The position numbers and the translations under genes are program-made. This document shows positions 35,521-47,658 of a stretch of 64,000 nucleotides of DNA, one piece after another. Source of the DNA: Beta vulgaris subsp. vulgaris (taxonomy: Eukaryota > Streptophyta > Magnoliopsida > Caryophyllales > Amaranthaceae). Numbering within the stretch: position 1 is the first letter of the stretch; every line of letters starts with the position of its first letter. A model generated the notes under the pieces. That model made no database searches. It saw only the letters and a list, made by a program, of their open reading frames with translations, and was not told where the DNA came from. The stretch lies in the NCBI RefSeq assembly GCF_026745355.1, contig NC_079206.1, positions 39,725,779-39,789,778 on the forward strand, given 5' to 3'.

Positions 35521-35847
35521 ATACTAATTTCGTACGTTAGTGTTGAAAGTTATTTAGTAGCACGTGTGGTTGAATGTTTTCTGATAAAGCTTTGATGTGT
35601 TTCATGCCCTACTTGTTATATTATGAATATTCCTACATCCTTATGATAGTATGGAGTTTTTGATTATTGTGATTCATTAAATTTATCTATGAGAATGTGA
35701 AATGCAATTTCAGGTTTTATATCTCAACTGTTAGTAATTGGCTGACCTATAAAGTTTATGAGCTATTTTCATAAACAAGAGTATGAGTTTGATCATTTAA
35801 GTAATACTTAAAGTTTCAGGATGATACTTATTTTAAGGGGGGTAGAT
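35500..35847 (+). promoter_or_regulatory. Doubled polypurine tract of chromovirus remnant
   Basis: A first purine run, TTTTTAAGGGGGATATA, is at about 35500-35517, just after the chromodomain. A second, TTTTAAGGGGGGTAGAT, is at about 35831-35847, directly against the LTR. Both follow a degenerate copy of the chromovirus signature TTTCGGGACGAAAC. The nested chromovirus at 60116-60410 has the same layout. Confidence 0.7.
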
Positions 35848-37115
35848 TGTAGCACCCCGTATTTTTATACCCTTTTAGTAATTATTTATATTATTTTATT
35901 TATAAAAATATTTTAAAATATTCTTTTATTGAATATATTTTGTTTCCCTCATGTTGACTTTACCTTAAAAGGGTTAAAAAAGATCCTAGATTTAATAGAA
36001 TACCTATCATGTTAGTATTATGAAGCAAAAGTAGAGAAAAATAAAAGAAACAAAGGAAAAGAAAGTTAGAGAGTTTATAACCACTCTTCATTCTAAATCC
36101 ATGACACTTTTCATTCCCTGTACTTTACCTTTCTTTTCTTTTTCTTCAACCTTCAACTCCATTAAACGTACAAAAAAAAATACCAAACACCACCACATAT
36201 CAAGGATGGTTAATCCATCTTTACCATCTCTCGATTTTGTGGATTTTCCGAAGAGGAGAATATTGTTTTCGGTGTTGCGGTTTTCGTGCCGAAAATCGGA
36301 TCAAGAGGCCGAGATCGTTGGATTCTTTTAGAGAGTAATGTCACCCTCTTACTCGCTCTAACCAAGGAAATTCTAACCTTATGCTTTGAATTCTAACTTT
36401 GTTTGATTTCGAATTTGAGAATTTGTTAAATTAGGGTTCTTGAGTAAATTAAATTGGGGGAAAGTTATGTCATACCAAATTTTCTGTATTCGTAAATAAA
36501 TGAAAAGTCATCCGTAATTCAAGAAATCACGAAGTATTTATGGAATAACGAAACTGCGCCTCACGCGCCTACTGCGCCTGGCACAACTGACGTGTCAAGC
36601 GTTTTGAAAAAGATAATAAATAAAGTTCGCGTCTCACACAGAGACTTGCGCTTCACACAGGACTCTGAATGAGTCAGGAATCCACGTGTCAGGTGCAGAT
36701 TAGTGCACTTGGCACAGGTGGACGTACCTGCGCCAGGCGTAAGTTGGTGCGCTACGCACACCAGCTTGGGTCCTGGCAAGCCTTCGCCAGCTTTTTTTGA
36801 AACCGCGTTTAAAAGATTTCTTATATCCCTTTAATTATGGATATATGATTTTACGGGATGAAATCTTATTTTAGCTTATAAAAGATATCTTTTGAAACTA
36901 TTTATTAAAATAAATCAATTAATTGGGTTTTTCAAAGAATAGGGCGCAAATACAATTAATTATCAGGAATAATTAATCGGGCTTTAGAATATTATTTCGA
37001 AAGACAATTTTGGAGTAGTTCTTTAGATTGCTCTTTCACTGGGTCGCGCCAACTAATTCCACGGTATGTTTCATCATTGGATCCTTAAATGGGGAGACAC
37101 AATTATGTGTCTACA
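35848..37115 (+). repeat. 3' LTR of the chromovirus remnant
   Basis: 1,268 bp from TGTAGCACCCCG to GTGTCTACA, with short inverted ends TGTAG...CTACA, directly after a polypurine tract. The GC-rich segment 36517-36780 has an inverted relative at 39013-39242. The partner 5' LTR is not in the window. Confidence 0.75.
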
Positions 37116-39012
37116 ATGGTATAGGCGACAGTGTAGACGAGAGTTGGTTAGGGTTTCTCAAGCTTTTTCTTTTGTGAAAATTTTTTTTTAATGAAATTGA
37201 TTACCTAAAACCCTAATATTACATCCTATATATAATAGAAGAGTAATAGGCTAGTTAGGAGAACTAATTCTCCTCATATTCCCCTTATGGCCGGCCTAAC
37301 CCCAATCCTAAATAGATTTGGATTGTTTTGTCCAACTTGTGCTACAACGTGTGACCTCATACGATTGATAAATTTTAGTTATAGACCAATCAATATTGTA
37401 CCACTAATCATATTTATTCTTTAGCAGGAAAATACGATTACTAAAATAGTTAACTTTATTATCTTCATAATTTAATTCGTATTTATTTTTTTTGCAATTG
37501 TCGGGATGTCTAAGAACATATTACTTCAATCTCCCACTTGTCTCAAGAGAAGAGCGCAACTTTAAATTTCTCAAGTCTGATAAGCTCTCATGAGTTCTGG
37601 GTGGTTTTAGTAATTTTATACCGCAACAACCAATGTCGTCTTGTCTTACTGAGCGCATTCGAGATCGCGAAAATGCGATTTTTTCATTGCACCTTCAAGA
37701 TAAAGAGATCCTTAGCCAGGGAGTCTTGCATCAGTAAGGTTCATTGGTCAATTTGAGCACACCATGTTATTCTCAAATTTTTTTTCCTTGATCACTTAGT
37801 TTGATCTACTCAAATGAGGATTAACTCTTTAATCATATTCCGCATTGCCACGCAATTTTCGAGTTCTCGCTCATCAAGAGTCCCAAACACCATTCCTATT
37901 TAATAAGAGGACTTATCTATTCTTTACTGAACATAAGCCCCACTCAATTCTTAGCCCACATGATCACCGCCTTTTTAACCTCCTTTTACAGCGCATCATT
38001 TCACAGTGTCAAGGATAAACTAATTATATTATGGTTATTAATACATATTCATGTTCAAGGAATCCACTAAATATATTAGTTTGATTCTACTTTTAGAAAG
38101 TAATTCGGTCAAGTATTAATGTATCAAATATACATTCATATAATCAAATTAGACATCTCTATGTCTCGATAGCCCATTGAACTGCGCTATCAATTAATTA
38201 TCTACTAGTCTTTAAATAAATCACTTATGTCCAAAACGTTTTTGATAATCTAAATTTGAAAACACAAACTACGTAGAAATTTTATTTAATACTAATTAAA
38301 CCAAACAATTAAAGAAAAAAAAATGATTTTTTTAAACATTTAAAACATAATAAATGTCTTTACAATTATTAACATGAAGTAAACAACCTAAAATCATTCT
38401 CCCATATGCTTAACCCCATAGACCTAGTATACCACTCATGCTTAGGTTGAGCAAGCGATTTAGTCAAAGAATCTGCTACATTATCCTCAGTATCAATCTT
38501 GCTTACTTTCATATCCATTTTTCCAATGATTTCTCGAATAAGATGGAATTTCCTGAGCACATGTCTAGACATTGATACAATCTGGGTTCCTTAGACTAAA
38601 CAATGGCACCATCGTTGTCACAATACAACTCCATGCCAATCTCAATGCTAGGAACTACACCAAGCTCACTAATGAACTTTTTGATCCAAATTAAACAACT
38701 TCCTAGTTGCATCTGATACTTCAATGTACTCAACCTCTATCGTAGATTCCGCGATGGTACTCTGCTTAAAGCTCTTCCAGCCACAACTCCTCCATTACGA
38801 CAAAATATGCAACCATATTGGGATCGAAAGTCATCTTTGTCACCCTGGAAGCTTGCATCAGTGCATCCAGTAACAACAAACTAATCATCTCCACCATGAA
38901 GCAAAAAATTTCCTTACTCGTTTGCAAGTACTGAAGGATGTTTTTCGCTGCAATCCAGTGCGCATCTCCTGGATTTCATTTCTTTGGTATCTACTGCATA
39001 TCCTTAGACAAC
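37116..39012 (-). pseudogene. Ty1/copia 3' fragment: LTR-like part plus RNase H
   Basis: On the minus strand 39012-38369 encodes a broken end of reverse transcriptase and RNase H of a copia element: blocks like NILQYLQTSKE, FISELGVV, ELYCDNDGAI, then MSRHVLRKFHLIREIIGK and NVADSLTKSLAQPKHE. A polypurine stretch (minus-strand ACAAGTGGGAGAT near 37530-37542) precedes an LTR-like piece from about 37529 down to about 37116. It is a different lineage from the two Sireviruses. The 5' part is absent and there are several stops. Confidence 0.75.
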
Positions 39013-39446
39013 ATGTGCCAAGCGCCCAGAACTACCACGTAGACTTGTATTTCATAATAGAGTCTTGCGTCAAGTGCAGTTCTCTGCTTGAGACGCGGAA
39101 TTTCTTTCTTATCTTTTTCAAAATGCATGTCATGTGTACACTTTTTACTGGGCATGCCGCGTCATGCGCTTGACATGTCAGATTCGCTAGGCGCGTGAGA
39201 CACAGTGTCGTCCTGGCTATAAATACTTGTGATTTCTCGAATCAAAGGGGGGGTTTTCATGATTCTTTTATCAATACTTACGAACATAAATTCTCTCAAA
39301 CACATTCTGTACTTTCAATCTATTCCTAATCACTGCTTTCTTGGTTCCATGATTGCTCCACCTAAGGATCGTTGTGCTCCTCCATCTAAACCGCAAAGGT
39401 ATAATTCTGAGGATCCTTAAATGGGAGACGCGATTATGTGTCTACA
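39013..39446. repeat. LTR-related piece with part inverted relative to 35848-37115
   Basis: Positions 39407-39446 repeat directly the end of the LTR at 37078-37115 (GGATCCTTAAATGGGAGAC ... GTGTCTACA). Positions 39013-39242, however, match 36517-36720 as a reverse complement, including GAGACGCGGAATTT and CTTATCTTTTTCAAAA. So two blocks of the same LTR family lie here in opposite relative orientation. Confidence 0.65.
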
Positions 39447-41320
39447 ATATGCACTCGATTGGATGTTGCATGCTTTAAGAATATGCATCAGATACCAATG
39501 AAATGAACTCCAGGAGATGCAAAAATCTTGGATCGAATTATTGTACGAGTCTTAAAAAATGGCTTGGTCTTTTGTTATGTATTGCGTCAAAATATTGTTT
39601 TGATTACTTTTGATGTTTGGGCGTTGACTTTGTATTACATGGGATCATGTATGTTGCTACTGTAATTTTTGTGATAGTAAAAATTAGGAGATGGTTACAT
39701 GGCTTTTGTTTGACAAAGAGGATGATTAATGAGGTTGTGAATTTGTGAGTTGTGCGTGAGTGCAGATGTAATGTTGGTGATTGATGAAGATGAGTGATTA
39801 GGTTATGCTCGGAGATTTGTTCTATGATAAGAAGTCATGCTTACTAGCATACCATTTTTCTCATATTAATGTATTTCTTAGTGCAAAATTTCGTTAGATT
39901 GATCATGGAAAGTTAAATCTCCATAGAAAATTCTACTTACCTTGGTTAATCTTGATAATTTCCTCCATATTATAGATTCAGATTTTCCTGGAAAAAGTAA
40001 GTTCCTATGATTTTGTTTGCAAACCAACTTCAATTCCATCCCCTTCCTAATAATATCTAGTGCTTAAATTAAAATTTCATATGCTTAGCTGTTTCCACAA
40101 ATGATGATTTTTTTTTTTTTTTTTTTTTGTTCTTGAGGAAAAAAACATGAAAATAATTAAAGCACAAATAGAGGTGGGTAGAGTGGAAAGGTATGACAGA
40201 GGCCTCCTAATGTATTTGTTGGGCATCACTAATGCCCTTAGTTATTTTTTCTAGCTGCATAAATAAAAAGAAAAGGTGAATCTATTTTCCATCCGTAAAT
40301 TAATAAAACCGTTTGCATTTTTTGTACAATACGAATCGAATCTATTTCAAAAGAACATCTTTTGTCTCATGGTAGCCTGCTCCAGTTCTCTTAACATGCG
40401 CTATTACGTTAGCCATACACAGGAACAATGGTCGAGGAAAACTAGAATTTCCATTATGTTGTGACTTTTTTCACCCCTTCTTTATCCAGCTTGTTGAAGA
40501 AGGAAATATCGCTCTTAAATGAAGTCTTGGAAAGAAAATACTTTGCCTAGCTAGTAAGAGGACAAGTGAACGCATATTTATGAAAAGAGAAAAGAAGAAG
40601 AAAAGGAAGCAAAGTTGCACCATTATTGTTGGACTAGGGCTTGGCCTTGGAACTAGTGCATTTAGCTTAAAAGGAAATTTTATAATTGACCCGATTTTTT
40701 AAGTCGTTTCTTTTTCTTGTTCTTTTTCTTCCTACCTCCTCTTCTTCCTTATCTTTCTTCCTCTAACCTACAATCACCAAAACCAACACCACTACCATTT
40801 GAATCGCCATTACCCATCACCGTCTCAATCTCCATTCCCCTTCCTCCCTCGTCTTCACCCTATTCGATTTCCTCCATCCTCCTACTCCCTCTCTTCTTCC
40901 TTTATTCTCCTCCAACATGTTGGCGACACTACCATTACCACCACTACGTCTAGTGACAACAACAACACACTAATAAACTCCTCCCTTCTTCTTATCCCTC
41001 CTTTGCTTCTTCCTCCTCCCTTCTTCTTCTTATTCCTCCCTCTTCTTCTTCTCCCTACCACTAACACCACTAACAATGGCACCCTTTCCCCATAACTTAT
41101 GTCTCCTCCAACTCCAGCGTCACTTGTATTCAGTCTCCATGGCTGGCAAGTAAACTCCTATCTTTTAAGATGTTCTTCTTTGGAGACTTGTGAAACAATT
41201 CCTAAATTATGGAATCCGAACCTAAGCGTCGTTCCGAACCTAGAAAAAAGGAACCAATCCGGGAGGTTTGGGTGGTGGTTCCCCCTCTGAAGCTTAATTC
41301 AGATATCCGATATGGAAAAG
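39447..41320. other. Intergenic region: poly(T) tract and CT-rich block
   Basis: AT-rich DNA with a pure T run at about 40111-40128. From about 40715 to 41090 the sequence is strongly CT-rich with CTTCTT, CCACTA and CCTCC words, giving long Ser/Pro/Leu frames of no evident coding value. No splice-supported gene or element boundary was recognised. Confidence 0.5.
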
Positions 41321-42258
41321 GAGAGTAGAGATAAAGAGAGAAAGTGAGAGAATATTATAACAGAGTATTGGCACGCTATTCAATGAGTCACCTTTTTCTT
41401 GATTTCAAGGGGACTATTTGTAGTTGTTGGGATCTAAAAGCTGCCATTTGAGGTCACCCTAAAATAAGGGCACGTGATTTATTAGGCAATTAGATTGTTA
41501 CACGTGGCAGGCAATGATTGGGAGCCGAGCATTAGCCAATCATATGCAGTCATTTTTTGGGAGTTGGGCCATGAATATTGCTTCAGGTCAAAATGGGACT
41601 TTTATCCTTTAAGAAGTAAAAAAAAACCTTTAAAATGACAATATTTTCCTCCTTGTAATGGGACACGTGGACTCTTCTGATTGGTCCACGTGTCTCTTTG
41701 TGAGCCTTTGATTTTTTTAGGCTACAACATTTGCCCCTAAAAGGGGATTTTAGCATCGCCAAAGATGGTTAATGCCCTTTTACCTAAGTTACCTGATTTT
41801 CAAAAGAGTAATGACGCGCCAATTTTATGGGAAGTTACAGGTCGTTTTTGACCGGTTCAAGGATTACCAGTCATTTTTAACCGATTCAGTAGGTTTTTTC
41901 ACCCCTCCCCTATAAATATATGCTCTTTTGTCCTTTCTGAAATCATTTCACACCTCGAGAGAATTTTCTAGAGAGAGAGGCTTTGCGTCTTTCTAATTTT
42001 CTAGAGAGAGGCTTTGCGTCTTTTTTAATTTTCTAGAGAGAGAGTGCATTCGTCCAGACTTCATTTTCTTCACCGAACGTCCAAGCGCTCGTCGGGTATT
42101 CCCTCTTTCTTCCTTGTTCTCATTATTATTTTTTTTTTCTAAAAAATAGTGAAATGAATCCTCTTCTTCGTCAAATGATCCTGGTCATTCAAGAGTTTTC
42201 CTTGACGCTAGAATCGATAGCTTTTTTTCTTTGGCACATTCTAGGGTTGTGCCTATTT
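41321..42258. promoter_or_regulatory. Promoter-like region with G-box inverted repeat and TATA box
   Basis: A perfect inverted repeat GACACGTGGA...TCCACGTGTC (41662-41671 and 41685-41694) carries two G-boxes (CACGTG); two further ACGTG sites are near 41471 and 41502. Downstream are two diverged direct repeats (GTCGTTTTTGACCGGTTCA at 41841-41859 and its relative at 41870-41888), a good TATA box TATAAATATA (41911-41920), and three tandem leader repeats from 41962. On the minus strand a weaker ACAAATAG lies near 41411 followed by a CT-rich, leader-like stretch. This may be an LTR piece or a gene promoter whose gene has been displaced; no coding frame follows before the gypsy-type LTR at 42259. 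Confidence 0.5.
41962..42056 (+). repeat. Three tandem ~32-bp leader repeats
   Basis: Units start at 41962, 41995 and 42027 with the shared core AATTTTCTAGAGAGAG, and the first two also share GGCTTTGCGTCTTT. They begin about 42 bp after the TATA box, so they would lie in the 5' leader of a transcript. Confidence 0.85.
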
Positions 42259-43380
42259 TGTAATACTCCGTATTTTTGGAATTATTCTTTATAAATGAGA
42301 AAATATAAAGAATAGAATTGAAAGGTATTTTAGTATCTTTTACACAAAAATAATAATATAATAATAATACAGTTTGGGTACGGTTTCAAGTATAACGTAA
42401 TTATATTATAGTTCAGTTTATTTTAATTTCGGAGTAAATAAAATAAACCAAGTCCTATTAGACTTAGGATGGCTATACTATAAATAGGAGAGAAATAAAA
42501 AGAAAGGAATAAAATAATCAGATACCCTAATTGTTGTGTATGTGCATGTTAAGTTTTGATGATGAAAACTAATATAATATGTGATAGTATGAAAGTTTGT
42601 AACAGATGGCTGAGAAAAGAATAAATAAATGAAGACTTTGAAGAAATGAAGAATCAAGATTGAAGTCTAAGTTTATATTCCAAAGTGTAATTATTTTATG
42701 CAAAGTGTAATGTACTTGAATAAGGTGATATATTATGTGCTAAATACATAAATATAAAATAAGTATAATTATTATTTCTTAGAGTTAAGGAAATAAATAA
42801 TTATGTTAATTTTGTATATCTATATAAAAGGAAATTGAAATTCCAAAAGCAAGTTTTTTAAAAATGATAAAGTTTTAACAAAAACATTTTATAAAAGAAT
42901 TTTCATTAAAACGTTTTTTCAGTAAAAAAAATCGAGTTAAAAATGTTTTTATAAAATATAAGATTTTCGAAAATTGTTTTTAAGAAAAAAGAATTTGAGA
43001 TAATAAAAGAGTATGAGATAAAAAGAAAATCTATTGGTTATTAAAGATATAGATAAACATGGATTTAAGGAAACCTTATCTTTTTAGAATTAAAGATAAA
43101 GATGAAAAAGGATAAAGTTTGTTTTATAAAAAGAAAAGGTTTATCCCTTAAATTAAGGAGTAAAAGATAAATTTATTTTGAAGGATTTTCGACCAGGCCA
43201 TGTACTATAAAAGGGTTTTATAATTCACTTTCATAACTCACGTTTTCAGAGAGAAAAATCAGAGATATTAAGAGCTGAAAACAATTTCCTAAGGTACAGA
43301 GTATAGAATTGTTCGAGTAAGTTTGAGTTACTATTCTACGATTGTAATTGTCCTCTAAATTGCTTGAATAAGAAGCACAC
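42259..43380 (+). mobile_element. Gypsy-type LTR fragment interrupted by Sirevirus 2
   Basis: It starts TGTAATACTCCGTATTTTTGG, a usual plant Ty3/gypsy LTR start, and runs 1,122 bp to the Sirevirus insertion at 43381. A plus-strand TATA-like ACTATAAAAGG (about 43203-43213) is followed by a leader-like region. The remainder of the LTR must lie beyond the right edge of the window, on the far side of the Sirevirus. Confidence 0.65.
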
Positions 43381-44720
43381 TGTTATTTCCCTAGGAACAC
43401 TACAAGAGGGGGGTGAATTGTAGGTGTAGAAATAAACGTAACTTTTTGCGGAAATTAAAACTTAAACGAATAAACAAGCTAGAGGAACACAAGGGATTTT
43501 TACGAGGAAAAACTTCTTGGGCCCAACAAGAAGAAACAACCTCGACCACTAGGGATTTTAAACTCAACACTTTCACTAATTAGGCCAAACAACTTTGTTA
43601 CAACCTAATTCTAACTCGAGCCACACCTTGAGTTCCTAAACTCAAGTTCCTGAGCCACTGTTCCCTTAACAGCAGTTCCTCTCAACTTCACTCGAAGTTT
43701 TCTCACACATACAAGCTTCTCACTCTTACAGAACTTCACTCAAAGTTCCTTTACCCCAAAAACCAAAATACAATTTGATCGAAATAAGCTTAGTGGAATT
43801 AGAGTAAGAAGCAAAGAACAAATGGCTATTATGAGAGAATGAAGGCACTGACACTTAATTAGTTAAACTCACTTAATTACTTAGTCAGACACAATTTGGA
43901 ACTTATCTAGACTTCTATATTTATAGTGTTAATCATGAAGAACGTGGGATTAAAACTAGAGTACATGTTTAGTCCATTAACCCATGATGTTCCTTCCCCT
44001 AAGGAACACGTTTCACATCAATGTCCCATGATCCCATGAACTATAAATGAACGTGGATATATTTAGCCATTACTCCTAAGTAAAGGAGTTCCTTGAGCTT
44101 TATCCGAAAATCAGTTTTATAAAAACTTTTTATCTTTAAAACTGAATTTTTAATCTTTAAGAAAATAATATCTTTTAAACAAATTCTTTAAAACCGGATA
44201 TTTATTTTCTTATTTTTCCGAAAAAATAAATCTTTCTTCTTTTTTATAAACAGATTTTATCATTTGAAATTAGATAAAACTAATTTCCTATAATTTAGGC
44301 ATGACTTACTCATATTCATTTTAACCGTATATGTATTGCACGCCTAAGTCTAGTTCCTTTATTAACTAAGTTCCTTTAACATATTCTGTTAGTGCCACTT
44401 AGTTTGTTCCTTACAAAGGAACAAACTCTCATTCTCAAATAACTGCCACTGTTCCTTACCATTCTTCTTTGTTCCTTTACATTGGAACTAGAAAATAAAA
44501 CGCCTAGCTTCTATTCTTCTTGATCCAATGCTTGCTCCAGTATCAATATAGAAACTTCTTTACTTAGCCTTTGAAATCCTCTCTTGACTTCTTCCTTGAC
44601 TTCGTATTCTCCCAGTTCCTTTCATTGATACCTTAAACACCATACACTTAAATAACTCATTAGTTCACTACTTAGTTTGCATCTTTGTTTCTTTGTCATC
44701 ATCAAAACTAGGGTTCAACA
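43381..44720 (-). repeat. 3' LTR of Sirevirus 2
   Basis: 1,340 bp, TGTTATTTCCC...GGGTTCAACA. It holds several GTTCC/GGAAC palindromes: 43989-44007, 44403-44425 (TTTGTTCC...GGAACAAA) and 44471-44488. A TATA-like palindrome CTATATTTATAG lies at 43915-43926, correctly placed for a minus-strand promoter. Confidence 0.92.
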
Positions 44721-44990
44721 ATTTCCCCCTTTTTGATGATGACAACAAAGGTACAAACTAAGGAAAATAACAAATAATATAAGTGAATGATAATGAAAAA
44801 AACATAAAGAAGAAAATGAAAAATAAAACACAATTATGTGAGTAACTGAATTTTGATTTTTCATTTACCTTAACCTATTTTTGATTTTTCATTTACCTTA
44901 TCCATTTTTTAATTTTTTTCAATTTTCAATTTTTTTAAGTTAGTACAGTTTGTTCCTTAAATCATTTTCCCCCTTTGTCATCCTCAAAAA
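44721..44990 (-). promoter_or_regulatory. Duplicated polypurine tract of Sirevirus 2
   Basis: The LTR-proximal tract (44721-44742) reads AAAAAGGGGGAAAT on the minus strand. A second tract at 44965-44990 reads GACAAAGGGGGAAAA. The spacing of about 245 bp is close to that in Sirevirus 1 (about 226 bp). Confidence 0.7.
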
Positions 44991-45162
44991 GAAAGACTCT
45001 GCATGTATTGATGAATTGATTTAACACCTTAAGACCAATATACAAGCACCATTGGTGGTTAAGTTAGAAAATCAAAGAGTAAACTTGCTCAAACATCAAT
45101 CACATAATACTAGCCATTCCAAGGAAGAAATTATGCAAGAAACACAGACATAATAGCAAAAG

Positions 45163-47130
45163 TCATTGATTATATAGCACTTGTTCCATAACAAAACAAA
45201 GAAAGAAAAGAAAAAGGATTAAACAAAAGTTGTGTTCCTTGATTAAGGAAACAGGAACAACAAAACAAAAAAAAACTAAGAAAGGGAAGGGGAATGGTGT
45301 TCCTCTACAACTTCTTCTTCTACCACATCCTCTAATTTCTTCATCACCACCCCATGAGTTGAGTCCAACCTGTTCCTTCAACTCCTCCAAGGCACGGGCC
45401 ATAGAGTCCATCTTCTTTTGTTGCGCAACCACTGTATCACTCAAGCTCTTCATAAGACTTAACATTGTATCAGTTTTAGCATCCAAAGTCCAATGAAGAT
45501 GATTATAAAACTTGATCATATGTTGAGCAGGAAGACAACATCATTTACCCAGTTAGCATCATCCGGAGTTCCTGTTCCTTACCCTTGGAACTGAGGCAGA
45601 TGGTGGATTTTGTGAGGAACTGGAGGGGTTAGAATGGAAGGTTCATCTGTTCCGGAATGGAAACAGAAGGTGAGGGGATAAATGGGAGGAAGGAATGGTG
45701 GTGTGGGTGGAAGAGTTGTGGAGGTGGAAGCAAAAGGATTTGGGCCTTTTATTTCATCCTTCAACTGCTCAAAACTGGAAGGAACAGAGAAGGATGAAGG
45801 TGAAATGGAGGGATTTGTGAAAGGAACAGAGAGTTTGGAGATGGTGGTGGAGTAGGTTCCTTGAGAGTTGAGGGTTCCTGTTCCTCATTATCCGAAAGGA
45901 CTAATGGAGAGTCCTTGTTGGAAGGAACAGAAACTTGAGCAATTTTATACGAGTGCTCTTCCTCACTCTCTGAGGAACAGAAGGTTTAGGCTTATGGCAA
46001 TGTGTTTGCGCCTCTTAGGTTTCGGTTCCTCCGGTTTAGGAACAGGGTCATCCAAGATAACATCATTATCTTCTTCTAATCAAGCTTAGGCAGTTTTCTT
46101 TTACTTGAGGAACTTGGAGCCATCTCCCTTGAGTGAGTCATCCTTCTTGGACAGAACAACCAAGTCCATTTAGGTCTTCTCATTCAATGTATTTCCCTTG
46201 TTTGACTCTATTTGGTCCAACCCGTAAGTCTTACTTCAAAGTGATGAAGTAAGAGTTATCAAAGCAGCCGTACCCAATACACAGTTATTTCTATACAATG
46301 AGTAAGATGTTGAATGAAGAGGGAAGGGAAGTTGATTTGTATATGGTGGTCCAAGCAAAACATATAACACATATCCAGGAGACCCACTTCATTCCTCTTT
46401 TCAGTTCGAGGAATGAGTGCTCTCCATACCAATTAAATAGTACTTTGTGAAGGGGAGAGAGTAGGTTATGGTTGAGTTTGTTTTGGCCAGCAGTTCCTCC
46501 AAAATATTTCAAAATTTTGTCTTGAGGAAAATTCGGAAAAGAAACAGTTCCTTTCCGTTTAAAGTACAAATCAGTTCCTTTGCAAGGAACTTCCCATACT
46601 TTGCCCAAGGTGGCTTCATTAAACCTTATTTTCTTTCCTCTAACCTCAGTTGTGCAAATCCATTAGTATTAACAAAATTTGCACAAATTCATCCATAGCT
46701 AAGGAACAAGAGCATTATTAAAGGCGAATTCAAACAAGAATTCCATGCCTTGTTCCTTTAGAATGGAGTTAATTCTTGAAATTCTACTTTATTGCCCATT
46801 CTAAATCGACGCAAAAACCCCAAAACATACCTAGATTCACTTCGTTCGACCCGTTTCTTGGAAGATGAAGAAACAGTTCCTTTGGAAGGAACAGGTGTGA
46901 TTTCTTCTTCTTCCCCCAGATTGTTCCGGGGTTTCTTCTTCATGTCTTCCCCAATCAACTTTCTTCTACGCATACTCCTTCTAGGAGATTCTAATTGTTG
47001 TTCCTCTATGGGGTTTTCTTGAATTATGTCGGTTTCAAGGGTTTTGGTTGGAGATGAAGATTTTCCATTTTTGAAGTGTGGTTGTTTGATGTGGGAAAAG
47101 GAGAGTTTCTTGAAGTTTTTGCCATGATTT
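45163..47130 (-). pseudogene. Sirevirus 2 env-like ORF, broken
   Basis: On the minus strand the N-terminal part (from about 47130) is basic and S/K/E-rich, with RRSMRRRKL and GTVSSSSKKRVE. The central domain (46608-46291) contains LLSPLHKVLFNWYGEHSF and LELKRG, matching the same region of the Sirevirus 1 ORF (LSPFHKLLFQLVWRFILPRS). The C-terminal part (45519-45340) has a coiled-coil-like stretch, MLSLMKSLSDTVVAQQKKMD. Several stops and frame changes separate the pieces. It occupies the env-like position of Sireviruses; function is unknown. Confidence 0.6.
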
Positions 47131-47658
47131 GGAAGGTTTGGAGGTTTTTATGGAGTATCAAGAGGTGTGATGAGGTTTCGGCTATGGTGAAGATGAAGAG
47201 TTAGAGGAACACGGTTTCTTATGATGAATTAAAGGAGGAGTTTTGCATGTAATAGTAATTATGACACGCGGGAAAAAATAAAGCAAATAAAAAATAAAAA
47301 AAAAGAAAAGAAAAAATAAAAAATCAAGATTTAATTAAATCTGATTCCCTTTTATTTTTGGGATTTTTCGGATTTTTCGGATTTTTAATTTTTGAAAGAA
47401 AATAAATGCTAAGGAACTTGTGCTATAGGAACAACTAATGCTACATATCAATGTCCTTCATATCATGCATGTTTCTTAACCTTAGGAACAGTAAGGGGAG
47501 TATTATGTGACATTTGTGAGTTGTTTAATTTCTTTGAATTCATGTTTATGTTTTGCAACATTCCAATTTGCAATGGTCTTAGGCAATTAAACACAATTAT
47601 TTTTAGCACACAAAGTCACTCAAATTGATTCAAACATGGGGGAATGACATAGGAACAA

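Noticed and set aside
40717..41290. Ser/Pro/Leu-rich frames suggesting a secreted or extensin-like protein
   Set aside because: They come from CT-rich low-complexity DNA open in several frames and on both strands, with no consistent start, splice or domain signal.
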